Origin: Alphaproteobacteria bacterium
Lineage (GTDB): Bacteria; Pseudomonadota; Alphaproteobacteria; Micavibrionales; Micavibrionaceae
Direction of reading: 5' to 3'
Length of the DNA stretch: 54,131 nt
NCBI GenBank assembly: GCA_009929775.1
Contig: RZZS01000008.1
Location: forward strand, 1 to 54,131
Below are positions 25,384-33,230 of this stretch, one piece after another. The number at the start of each line of letters is the position of its first letter. Position 1 is the stretch's first letter. The notes beneath the pieces are model-generated. The model saw only the letters and a list, made by a program, of their open reading frames with translations. It searched no databases and was not told the DNA's origin. A program made the position numbers and the translations under genes.

Positions 25384-26298
25384 ATGAAAGGACTGGATAG
25401 GATGAACTGCCCCTTTGTTCCGTCTCCAGACGGATTTCTGGGTTTACCCGACGAAGACGGGTTTACGCCGGAAGACGCTCGCGCGTGGGTTATTCCGTTC
25501 GGTTTCGAGGCTTCCGTGAGTTACGGCGGCGGGACGGAACGCGGCCCGGCCGCCGCCCTGGAAGCCTCGCATCAGGTCGAGTTGTTTGATGAGGTCTTCT
25601 GGCGCGAGCCGGTACTGGAATACGGCGTTGCAACGATGGCCCAGCCTGCTTTGCCCCAGAAAATCGAGGACGCGCTCGATCTGCTGGATTCGCTGGTTGA
25701 CCTGGCTTTGGACAACGGGAAATTCCCCCTCGTGATCGGCGGGGAACACAGCATCACGGCGGGGGCGATCCGTCCCTTCGCGCGGCGCCACGAGAAACTG
25801 ACCATTCTTCATTTCGATGCCCACGCGGATCTGCGCGACGGCTACGAGGACGAGCACTATTCTCACGCCGCCGCCCTGCGTCGCTGCCTCGACCATGAAA
25901 ACATCGACCTCGTTTCCGTCGGAATCCGTAACATTTCGGTCGAGGAAATCCCCTTTCTGGAAGCGAGCCGGGAGCGAATCACGATCTTCTGGGCCAAAGA
26001 CATGCGCTCATGGAGCATCGACGGGATCGCAAATGTGTTGAAAGGAAAGAATGTATACGTCTCCTTTGATGTGGACGGTTTCGATTCCTCGCTCATGCCC
26101 GCAACCGGCACGCCGGAGCCGGGAGGAATGGACTGGCACACTGTCATGGACATTCTCGCGGCAGCATCAAAACACGCGAACATCGTCGGCGCGGACGTTG
26201 TGGAGCTGGCTCCCTCGCCGGGTCTCCATGCCTGTGACTTCCTCACCGCAAAACTGTGCTACAAAGTTCTGAGTTACGCGCTTTTGGCAGAACGCTGA
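25384..26298 (+). CDS. Agmatinase-like ureohydrolase
   Basis: A 304-residue enzyme of the arginase/agmatinase family, which cleaves guanidino groups with two manganese ions. The metal-binding motifs are all visible: GGEHS near residue 120, HFDAHADLRD near 144, and SFDVDGFDSSLMPATGTPEPGG near 225. Agmatinase gives putrescine and urea from agmatine. An arginine decarboxylase is not in the window, so agmatine must come from elsewhere, or the substrate is another guanidino compound. It is the third gene of the polyamine operon, 63 bases after the second. The ATG at 25384 and one at 25402 are both possible. Confidence 0.88.
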   Translation: MKGLDRMNCPFVPSPDGFLGLPDEDGFTPEDARAWVIPFGFEASVSYGGGTERGPAAALEASHQVELFDEVFWREPVLEYGVATMAQPALPQKIEDALDLLDSLVDLALDNGKFPLVIGGEHSITAGAIRPFARRHEKLTILHFDAHADLRDGYEDEHYSHAAALRRCLDHENIDLVSVGIRNISVEEIPFLEASRERITIFWAKDMRSWSIDGIANVLKGKNVYVSFDVDGFDSSLMPATGTPEPGGMDWHTVMDILAAASKHANIVGADVVELAPSPGLHACDFLTAKLCYKVLSYALLAER

Positions 26299-26347
26299 GA
26301 AAGACACAGACTTTCCCGGCGGTGGTCGCGGCCATATTCGATCAGGC

Positions 26348-27388
26348 CTAAAACATCTTTCCTTTGAGCCAGAACGCTACATTCACAAGAGCGATCAGAA
26401 CCGGCACCTCGACCAGCGGACCGACAACAGTGGCGAAAGCCACCGACGAGCCGAGGCCGAATGCGGCGATAGCGACCGCAATCGCGAGTTCGAAGTTATT
26501 GCTCGCCGCCGTGAAGGAAGCCGCCGTCGTCTTGCCGTAGTCTGCGCCGATCGCCCTGCCCATCAGAAAGCTGACGACAAACATCACGACGAAATAGATG
26601 GCGAGCGGCACCGCAATGCGGATCACGTCGAGCGGCAACTCGATCACCATGCCTCCCTTAAGCGAGAACATTGCGACAATCGTAAACAGCAGCGCGATCA
26701 ACGTTACGGGTCCGATTTTCGGCAAAAACGCGCCCTCATACCACTCGCGTCCCTTTTTTGCGATCAGATATTTTCGCGACAGAAAGCCAGCGAGAAACGG
26801 TATGCCAAGGTAGATAAACACGCTTTGCGCGATGGTCGCAAGACTGACCTCGACAACCTGCCCCTCCAGCCCGAGCAGCGTCGGGAGGACCGAGAGGAAA
26901 AACCACGCGTAAATGCTGAAAAACACGAGCTGGAAAATGCTGTTAAAAGCGACGAGGGCTGCGACGTACTGATTGTCCCCTTCGGCCAGCTGGTTCCAGA
27001 CTATGACCATGGCGATACAGCGTGCGAGCCCGATTAAAATCAGGCCGGTCATATAAGCCGGATAGTCGTGCAGAAAGAAGACCGCGAGACCGAACATCAG
27101 AAATGGCCCGATGAGCCAGTTCTGCACAAGCGAGAGCGACAGGATTTTCCAGTCCCGGAAGATCAGCGGCAGCTCTTCGTACCGAACGCGCGCGAGCGGC
27201 GGGTACATCATCAGAATCAGCCCGATGGCAATCGGAATGTTCGTCGCGCCGATCGACAGGCCGTTCAGGAACTCCGGCACACCGACATAGGTCGAGCCGA
27301 TGGCGACGCCCGCCGCCATGGCAAGGAAAATCCACAGCGTCAGAAAGCGATCAAGGAAAGAAAGTCGGCGGGGAGCGCAGGATGTCAC
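26348..27388 (-). CDS. acr3: Arsenite efflux transporter ACR3
   Basis: ACR3 proteins pump arsenite out of the cell. The 346-residue protein has ten membrane segments and the family motif [13 protein letters not shown] in segment four with its conserved cysteine, plus [12 protein letters not shown] near the front. The start is a GTG preceded by AAGGAG. It is the last gene of a five-gene arsenic operon (arsR, arsC, permease, thioredoxin-like, acr3), so it exports the arsenite that ArsC produces. It converges on the agmatinase gene with 49 bases between them. Confidence 0.92.
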   Translation of the reverse strand: MTSCAPRRLSFLDRFLTLWIFLAMAAGVAIGSTYVGVPEFLNGLSIGATNIPIAIGLILMMYPPLARVRYEELPLIFRDWKILSLSLVQNWLIGPFLMFGLAVFFLHDYPAYMTGLILIGLARCIAMVIVWNQLAEGDNQYVAALVAFNSIFQLVFFSIYAWFFLSVLPTLLGLEGQVVEVSLATIAQSVFIYLGIPFLAGFLSRKYLIAKKGREWYEGAFLPKIGPVTLIALLFTIVAMFSLKGGMVIELPLDVIRIAVPLAIYFVVMFVVSFLMGRAIGADYGKTTAASFTAASNNFELAIAVAIAAFGLGSSVAFATVVGPLVEVPVLIALVNVAFWLKGKMF

Positions 27389-27400
27389 GGTCTTAACTCC

Positions 27401-27634
27401 TTACGCCAGCCACGTTTCGATATCCCTGCCCGAAGGTAAACCGCCCTTGTGAACGAAAGTCCCCTCCACCATGACGGCGGGGATGCTTATCACCCCGCGC
27501 GAGACGATTTCCGCCGGGTCGTCGACCTTGACAAGCTCAATCTGAACACCGAGCGCGGCAGCTTTATCACGGATCATCTTTTCGGTCACCGCGCACGTCC
27601 GGCACCCCGTGCCGAACAGTTCGACTTTCTTCAT
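27401..27634 (-). CDS. Small thioredoxin-like redox protein
   Basis: This 77-residue protein of the thioredoxin 3/redox-active-disulfide type has the motif CRTC (C11 and C14) in GTGCRTCAVTEK, and VISIPAVMVEG with the cis-proline-like position. It may supply electrons to the neighbouring ArsC or protect the permease, as seen in other arsenic clusters. The start at 27634 is preferred (MKKVELFG) over 27643. It lies between the CSCSS permease and acr3. Confidence 0.85.
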   Translation of the reverse strand: MKKVELFGTGCRTCAVTEKMIRDKAAALGVQIELVKVDDPAEIVSRGVISIPAVMVEGTFVHKGGLPSGRDIETWLA

Positions 27635-27649
27635 GTGCTCCATCCTTCC

Positions 27650-28612
27650 CTAAAACAAGGCGTTAAAGACATAGCCCGTGACAATGAACGCCACCACAAG
27701 CCAGGCCACAAACAAAGCCAGCATTTCCAGCTTCAGCACTTTTCGCAGAATCACAAGCTCCGGCAGGGAAATGGCTACCGTGCTCATGACGAAAGCCAGC
27801 GTCGTTCCGACCGGCAGCCCCTTGTCGACAAGGACCTCCGCGACCGGGACGACGCCCGTCACGTTTGAATAAAGCGGAACCGCCGCGATCACGGCAAGCG
27901 GCACGGCGAGCAGATTATCAGCCCCCAGATTCCCGGCAATCCACTCCTGCGGCACATAGCCGTGAATGACCGCACCGATTCCGACACCGATCAGAACGTA
28001 AGGCCAGACACGCTTGAGAATATCTCTCGTCTCGTTCCACGCACGGTCGAACCTCTTCCGGATCGCCGGCTTCGTCCCTTCCGCGCCATCCACCGGAACA
28101 TTTACCCGAATGACGAACGGTTCAACCCACTTCTCAAGTTTCATCCGGTCGATCAGCGCCCCGCCAACCATGCCGGTGGCCATGCCGATGCCTACATAGG
28201 CGAGCGTGAAATGCCAGCCGATCGCTTCTCCAAACAAAACCGCACCGACTTCGCTAACCATGGGCGACGTAATCAGGAAGGCCATCGTCACGCCGAAAGG
28301 AATACCCGAGCCGAGAAAGGAGATGAACAGCGGAATCGACGAGCACGAGCAAAACGGCGTAATCGCCCCGAGAGTAACGGCCAGAAAATACGCAAGCCCT
28401 TTCGGCTTGCCCTGGAGCCAATGCCGCACCTTTTCCGGCGAAATCCATGACCGGATAAACCCGGCAAGAAGCATGAGCGTAGTCAGGAGAAAAAAGATTT
28501 TGGCCGTGTCCTCCACAAAAAAGTGGGCCACTCCGGCGAAGTGCGTCTGGCGATCAAGGCCCAAAAGCCCGTACACTAGCCAGTCCGCCAGCATTATGAA
28601 GGTATCAGCCAT
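27650..28612 (-). CDS. CSCSS-motif permease (ArsP-like)
   Basis: The 320-residue protein has about nine membrane segments and the family signature PFCSCSSIPLF near residue 85. Such permeases include ArsP, which exports organoarsenicals, and others that export thiols or metals. Position inside an arsenic operon supports a role in arsenic efflux, perhaps of methylated forms. It overlaps arsC by 8 bases, so it is translationally coupled. Substrate not proven. Confidence 0.88.
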   Translation of the reverse strand: MADTFIMLADWLVYGLLGLDRQTHFAGVAHFFVEDTAKIFFLLTTLMLLAGFIRSWISPEKVRHWLQGKPKGLAYFLAVTLGAITPFCSCSSIPLFISFLGSGIPFGVTMAFLITSPMVSEVGAVLFGEAIGWHFTLAYVGIGMATGMVGGALIDRMKLEKWVEPFVIRVNVPVDGAEGTKPAIRKRFDRAWNETRDILKRVWPYVLIGVGIGAVIHGYVPQEWIAGNLGADNLLAVPLAVIAAVPLYSNVTGVVPVAEVLVDKGLPVGTTLAFVMSTVAISLPELVILRKVLKLEMLALFVAWLVVAFIVTGYVFNALF

Positions 28613-29021
28613 CGCGGAGCAATTTCTCGACCCGGGCTTTCAGGATTCCGAAAGCATCGTCGAACGCGCTTCTTATTTTGTCCTCCGGTCCCAGGGCCTT
28701 CGCGGGATCGGGCGTGCTCCAGTGTAATTTCCGGTATCCGCCCGCGAAAACCGGACAACTCTCCGCAGCCGCCGAATCGCAAACCGTAATTACGTACGTA
28801 AAAGACTGCCCGGCGAATTCGTCCCAGGATTTGCTGCGCGGATTTCCCGGTTCGATCCCGTGATACTTGAGGGTTTCAATGGATTTCGGATGGACGTATC
28901 CCGCCGGAAAACTTCCCGCACTGACGGCCTCAAAGCGTCCCTTGCCCAAATGGTTTATCAGCGCCTCGGCCATCACCGAGCGACAGGAATTTCCGGTACA
29001 GAGGACCAGCACCCGCTTCAT
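28605..29021 (-). CDS. arsC: Arsenate reductase ArsC, LMW phosphatase type
   Basis: ArsC reduces arsenate to arsenite. The 138 residues begin MKRVLVLCTGNSCRS, the P-loop C8-T-G-N-S-C-R-S of low-molecular-weight phosphatase-like reductases that use thioredoxin, and contain the later Cys region (VCDSAAAESCPVF). It overlaps arsR by the ATGA link and the permease by 8 bases. The longer frame upstream of 29021 belongs to arsR in another frame. Confidence 0.93.
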   Translation of the reverse strand: MKRVLVLCTGNSCRSVMAEALINHLGKGRFEAVSAGSFPAGYVHPKSIETLKYHGIEPGNPRSKSWDEFAGQSFTYVITVCDSAAAESCPVFAGGYRKLHWSTPDPAKALGPEDKIRSAFDDAFGILKARVEKLLRDG

Positions 29022-29389
29022 GGTGCGCACCCCTTGCCACCGCCGCAACCGGGCAGTTCGATAACCGGGCATCCCGGCACCCCGTCTTCGCGAATGCGCG
29101 CGAACTCGACGCCGCAACAGTCGCGAACCATGAAACGGATCAAGTCGCGCATCAACTCGAAATTGGCGGCGTAAATAACGGAGCGGCCCATACGCCGGGA
29201 CGTGACAATGCCGGAATTGAGGAGGTGGTTCAGGTGAAAAGACATCGTATTGTGCGGAACCCCAAGCGTCTCGCTGATCGCCCCGGCAGGCATACCGTTC
29301 GGCCCGGCCTCCACGAGAAGACGGAATGCCCCCAGCCGGGTTTCCTGCGAGAGAGCATCGAATAAGATAATGGCTTCCTGAATGTCCAT
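29018..29389 (-). CDS. arsR: ArsR-family arsenic-responsive repressor
   Basis: A 123-residue winged-helix repressor (LFDALSQETRLGAFRLLVEAG, then the recognition helix MPAGAISETLGVPHNTMSFHLNHL). Cysteines possibly binding arsenite are C91 and C92 (RDCCGVEF) and three near the C-terminus (GCPVIELPGCGGGKGC). It is the first gene of the arsenic operon and starts 2 bases from a candidate operator at 29391-29408. Start chosen at 29389; a longer frame to 29797 is unlikely. Confidence 0.93.
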   Translation of the reverse strand: MDIQEAIILFDALSQETRLGAFRLLVEAGPNGMPAGAISETLGVPHNTMSFHLNHLLNSGIVTSRRMGRSVIYAANFELMRDLIRFMVRDCCGVEFARIREDGVPGCPVIELPGCGGGKGCAP

Positions 29390-29882
29390 ATGTCTAGATT
29401 TATCGACATGTTGGCGCGGAGTCAAGAAGGCCTTTTGCGCGCGCGGCGCGGAGACCCGCCATGTCCGAAGCGAGAGATATAAGGCAGCCCGTGTCCGCGA
29501 CGACACAGGCCCGTGCCTTGATGCGCGTTTGCTCCGGCCACGTGTGGCGCAGGCCGAAGACGAACCCGTCCGTTGGGGGATCGTATGAATGCCCATCCAG
29601 GGTTCGCTCGGGCGACACTTCCTTGTCGACAGGATATCGATATCCGTCCCAGCCGACAGCCGATGCGTAGCCCCCCCAAACATTCGCCGAAACGACTTGT
29701 CCCTTTCCGGATTGTCCCCGGCGGACCGAACAATGGGGGGGAGAAGTACATCTGCGACTACAGGTATCACCAAAAAATGTTTCGCCTGATTGGGCAAACA
29801 AAATTGGGCTCTTCAGAACCCATTTATATCGATTCGGCTATTTCGAGGGGGATCGACAGAGGAGAGATGATTTAAGAAGGAA
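29390..29882. other. arsR upstream region; possible gene remnant
   Basis: Apart from the operator, 493 bases separate arsR from the tRNA gene. A minus-strand frame (29400-29801) reads 133 residues with an ordered look (ANVWGGYASAVGWDGYRYPVD, TDGFVFGLRHTWPEQ) but no family I can name and no start with a clear ribosome site. It may be a decayed gene or a chance ORF. A plus-strand frame (29573-29875) also lacks support. Confidence 0.3.
29391..29408 (-). promoter_or_regulatory. Candidate ArsR operator
   Basis: TGTCTAGATTTATCGACA is an imperfect palindrome with TGTC/GACA half-sites, directly upstream of arsR. ArsR-family repressors commonly bind such sites and block the promoter. Inferred from position and symmetry. 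Confidence 0.4.
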
Positions 29883-29957
29883 TGGTGCCGCAGAAGGGAT
29901 TTGAACCCCCGACCCACGCATTACGAATGCGTTGCTCTACCACTGAGCTACTGCGGC
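29883..29957 (-). tRNA. tRNA-Thr (CGT)
   Basis: The minus strand folds as a tRNA: acceptor GCCGCAG/CTGCGGC, anticodon stem ACGCA/TGCGT with loop TTCGTAA giving anticodon CGT, T-arm with GGTTCAAATCC, and an encoded CCA end (29883-29885). Anticodon CGT reads ACG threonine codons. Confidence 0.95.
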
Positions 29958-30308
29958 CCAAAAATGCGTGATTAGGTCTAGCCGGATTGGGCGGGCATTT
30001 CAACGAAAATTTTGTGCGGGCGGCCTTCCGCTCTTGCGAAACCGGGCGCTGGCATATATATCAATCCATGGAAAGTCGGCGCGGGCGGAGGCTTCGCCAA
30101 TCCGGTCAGGGCCGAGAGGCAGCAGCCGCAACGAATTCGCTCCGGGTCGTGTCCGGCTTTCCACTGACTGTTTCTTCGCGGCGCCCCTCTGCCTTCGTTT
30201 CAAAATGATCTTGCCCTGTTCTACGGCCTTCGCGGGGCTGGCGCGCGTGCGCCGTTTCGGCTAGAATCGGATCGTCGATTTTTCGCTCCAACAAATACAG
30301 AATTCACG
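29958..30308. other. Intergenic region, no gene seen
   Basis: These 351 bases between the tRNA and the glycosyltransferase gene hold only short overlapping ORFs on both strands without recognisable features. The tRNA promoter should lie just right of 29957, and that of the glycosyltransferase before 30309. I see no clear repeat or hairpin. Confidence 0.4.
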
Positions 30309-31226
30309 ATGAAAACGGCCATTCTTCTTCCCTGCCACAACGAAGGCGCGGCGATTTACGAGGTCGTCCAGAATTTCCGCAAGGTTCTGCCCGACGCCGA
30401 CATTTATGTCTATGACAACAACTCGACCGACAACACCGCGGACGAGGCGGCTCGGGCCGGGGCGCATGTACGCAAGGTCCGCCGCAAGGGCAAGGGCATG
30501 GTGGTCCGGCGCATGTTCGCCGACATCGAGGCTGACGTCTATATCATGGCCGACGGCGACGGGACGTATGATTTCGATTCCGCGCCGCGCCTGGTCGAGA
30601 AACTTCAGCGCGACCGGCTCGACATGGTCGTCGGCACCCGCGTCCCGACGCAGGGCCACGAAACCTATCGTCCCGGCCACGCATTCGGAAACCGGCTTCT
30701 GACCGGGATCGTCAAGCTCATTTTCGGCACGGGCTTTACCGATATGCTCTCGGGCTACCGCGCCTTTTCGCGCCGGTTCGTCAAGACCTTCCCGGCGCTC
30801 GCCACCGGGTTCGAGACCGAAACCGAACTGACGATCCACGCGCTCCAGACCGGCGTGCCGTGTGGGGAAGTCGAAACCCCGTATTTCGAGCGCGCCGAAG
30901 GCACGAAGAGCAAACTGTCCACCTACCGCGACGGTTTCCGCATCCTGACTTTCATTCTTCTGTTGTTCAAGGAAGTCAAACCCTTCGCGTTCTTTGGGAT
31001 CGCGGCCGCCGTTCTCGCACTGCTCTCGGTCGGTCTGTTCGCGCCGGTACTCATCGAATATCTGGAAACCGGCCTCGTCCGGCGCTTTCCCACGGCGTTT
31101 CTGTCGATGGGCATCATGCTGACGGCGATTTTGTCCTTCATGACGGGCCTGATCCTCGATAGCGTCAGCCGCGGACGCCGCGAGCTCAAGAGGCTGCTTT
31201 ACCTGCGGTTCGTCGCACCCGAATGA
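30309..31226 (+). CDS. Family 2 glycosyltransferase with C-terminal membrane segments
   Basis: The 305-residue protein has a GT-A domain (about 1-210): AILLPCHNEGAAIYEVV at the start, the metal-binding-like DGDGTYDFDSA near residue 80, and VVGTRVP near residue 115. Two membrane helices follow near 215-240 and 255-280. This architecture resembles polyprenyl-phosphate sugar synthases such as dolichol-phosphate mannose synthase; the sugar and lipid are not known. A long minus-strand ORF across it is a shadow. The upstream 351 bases carry no gene. Confidence 0.88.
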   Translation: MKTAILLPCHNEGAAIYEVVQNFRKVLPDADIYVYDNNSTDNTADEAARAGAHVRKVRRKGKGMVVRRMFADIEADVYIMADGDGTYDFDSAPRLVEKLQRDRLDMVVGTRVPTQGHETYRPGHAFGNRLLTGIVKLIFGTGFTDMLSGYRAFSRRFVKTFPALATGFETETELTIHALQTGVPCGEVETPYFERAEGTKSKLSTYRDGFRILTFILLLFKEVKPFAFFGIAAAVLALLSVGLFAPVLIEYLETGLVRRFPTAFLSMGIMLTAILSFMTGLILDSVSRGRRELKRLLYLRFVAPE

Positions 31227-31263
31227 TCCGGGTCGCGACCACGCACAGGCAGTAATATTTGTG

Positions 31264-31812
31264 ATGAAACCGTTCTTCACGTTGCTGAGTTGGGTTCTGG
31301 CGACGGCATTCCCCGTTCATCCGGTCATGGCCAACAGCGAGGAAAGGACGATGGAACTGAAGAGCCCCGCCTTCGGGCACGGACAACCAATTCCCGAAAT
31401 TCATGCCTGCGAAGGCGAAGACATATCACCGGAACTGAGCTGGAGCGACGTGCCGGGCGATGCAAAAACCCTCGCGCTCGTCGTCGACGACCCGGATGCG
31501 CCGGGCGGCACGTTTACCCATTGGGTCATCTACAACATCCCCGCAAAGGCCGAAGGGCTGCCGGAAGGCGTTCCTAACGACGAAATCCTGGAAAACGGGG
31601 CGAGGCAGGGCGTCAACGATTTCCGGAACTACGGCTATGGCGGCCCCTGCCCGCCCGGTGGCACGCATCGCTATTTCTTCCGCCTATACGCGCTCGATTC
31701 GAAACTGCCGCTGCAGCCGGGCGCCAGCAAATCCGAACTGGTCGAGGCGATGGAGGGGAATATCCTCGAGGAAACGGACCTGATGGGAACGTACGCGCAC
31801 AGGGAGAAATAG
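31264..31812 (+). CDS. Exported PEBP / YbhB family protein
   Basis: The 182 residues have a signal peptide (LLSWVLATAFPVHPVMANS) and the phosphatidylethanolamine-binding protein fold: ISPELSWSDVPGDAKTLALVVDDPDAPGG followed by FTHWVIYNI and GGTHRYFFRLYALD. In bacteria (YbhB/YbcL) the function is not settled; binding of anionic ligands is known. The ATG at 31264 is used; the frame also has a GTG just before it. It is periplasmic. Confidence 0.9.
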   Translation: MKPFFTLLSWVLATAFPVHPVMANSEERTMELKSPAFGHGQPIPEIHACEGEDISPELSWSDVPGDAKTLALVVDDPDAPGGTFTHWVIYNIPAKAEGLPEGVPNDEILENGARQGVNDFRNYGYGGPCPPGGTHRYFFRLYALDSKLPLQPGASKSELVEAMEGNILEETDLMGTYAHREK

Positions 31813-31954
31813 AGAGCGCCGTCCGTCCATCCATAAACGTCCCTTATACGGAAACATGCCCCGGGGAGCAAGAGCAAAGATTCGTTGATATTTCCGATAT
31901 TTACATGTAATCCTCCCCTTGTGTGAATGGCGCTTTGCGCCATGGGGAGGTGAA

Positions 31955-33181
31955 ATGAAACTGGAGCCTGGAATCGCCAGCGATCCCGTGACCGGGGAAG
32001 CCCGACTGTATTTTCCTTTCATGAGCGTTTCGGATATTCACTGGGGGACGAAATATTCCCGGGCGAAACGCCTTTGCCATATGCTTGAGCATACAAGGTG
32101 CGATACCATGACCATGGTCGGCGATATCGTCGACCTGATCGCCCTGCGACGGAAAGAACGCTGGAACTTCGGCCCCTATCATCGCCTCGGCATGGCGCAC
32201 GTTCTCGAAAAGGCTGTAAGCGGAACCGACGTTCACATCATTGACGGCAACCACGAGGAGGGCGTACGAGGCGAACCCGCTTCCGGAGACGGCAGACCTC
32301 ACCGCGACCTCAATGGAAAAAATATATTCGGCCTGTGGTTTCACGACCACGTTGAATACGAAATGCCCGACGAAGCTGCTAATCGGTTCCTGATTCTTCA
32401 CGGCGACCAGTTCGACGGCAAAATCTCCTATCTCTATGGCGTCGGCGACCTTGCCTACACCGCCGCCTACGAAATTGACGATCTTCTCCACAAAATGGGC
32501 GTCAGGGAGGATTTTTCAATCGCGGCGTGGGGAAAGCGGCAGGTCAAATCCTTTATCAAGCACCATCTTTCGGCTGGAAAAGGTCTGGCCGATGCAGTGG
32601 ACGCCAACCGGTTCCTGCAGGGCGGGGTTTACGGTCACGAGCACATGGCCGGTTTTGCACGCACCAAAGAAGGAAAGCTTCTCATCAATGACGGTTGCTG
32701 CACCGAACATGTGCAGGCCCTTGTCCATGACGAAAAAGGAAACTGGGCGATCATCACCTGGCACAAGGATCGTATGGACGTTCTTGAGCCGGACGGAAAC
32801 TTTGAAACCGTCTACTGGAAAGACATGGGGCTCGAAACGTTCGAGCGGCCACCTTCTGTTTTTGAAAACGAATACACGCAGCGGGCCGACCGCCTCCTGC
32901 GCCTGATCTACCGGGCTGCGCCCCCGAAGGAACGCCTCCGCGCCATGAACGAACTTCGTCGGCAGGAAAGCCTTGTCGCCGATTACCAGCGCGCCGCCGG
33001 CGGCGTCCCCGAGCCTAAGCTGCTTGCAAGAGCGGAGGGACGACTCGACACGTTGCGTAGCCAATTAGCAATCCCCGTCCCCCGTCACAGGCGCGGAGAA
33101 TCCGGTACGGGGACCATTCGGACAGCGACGGCGGCAACGAGCTTCCGCATCGAGCCCGCCCTTCAGGCTTTGGAGGCATAG
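31955..33181 (+). CDS. Metallophosphatase (LpxH-like) with C-terminal extension
   Basis: The 408-residue protein is a calcineurin-like phosphoesterase: SDIHWG (about residue 25), VGDIVDL, DGNHEE near 90, HGDQFD and GHEHMAG further on supply the two-metal site. The first half is related to UDP-2,3-diacylglucosamine hydrolases, which act in lipid A synthesis, but many subfamilies exist. About 110 residues beyond the catalytic domain contain arginine- and alanine-rich helices of unknown role. Start at 31955 follows GGGGAGGTGAA; the frame from 31919 is unlikely. Stands alone, 49 bases before dnaX. Confidence 0.82.
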   Translation: MKLEPGIASDPVTGEARLYFPFMSVSDIHWGTKYSRAKRLCHMLEHTRCDTMTMVGDIVDLIALRRKERWNFGPYHRLGMAHVLEKAVSGTDVHIIDGNHEEGVRGEPASGDGRPHRDLNGKNIFGLWFHDHVEYEMPDEAANRFLILHGDQFDGKISYLYGVGDLAYTAAYEIDDLLHKMGVREDFSIAAWGKRQVKSFIKHHLSAGKGLADAVDANRFLQGGVYGHEHMAGFARTKEGKLLINDGCCTEHVQALVHDEKGNWAIITWHKDRMDVLEPDGNFETVYWKDMGLETFERPPSVFENEYTQRADRLLRLIYRAAPPKERLRAMNELRRQESLVADYQRAAGGVPEPKLLARAEGRLDTLRSQLAIPVPRHRRGESGTGTIRTATAATSFRIEPALQALEA

Positions 33182-33230
33182 CTGGACGGAACAGTTGAAC
33201 TGCTTCCGCAAACGCTTTACACCTTAAACC

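Noticed and set aside
30261..31280. 339-residue minus-strand ORF across the glycosyltransferase
   Set aside because: The plus-strand gene has clear GT-A motifs and a good start; the minus-strand frame is arginine- and glutamate-rich shadow.
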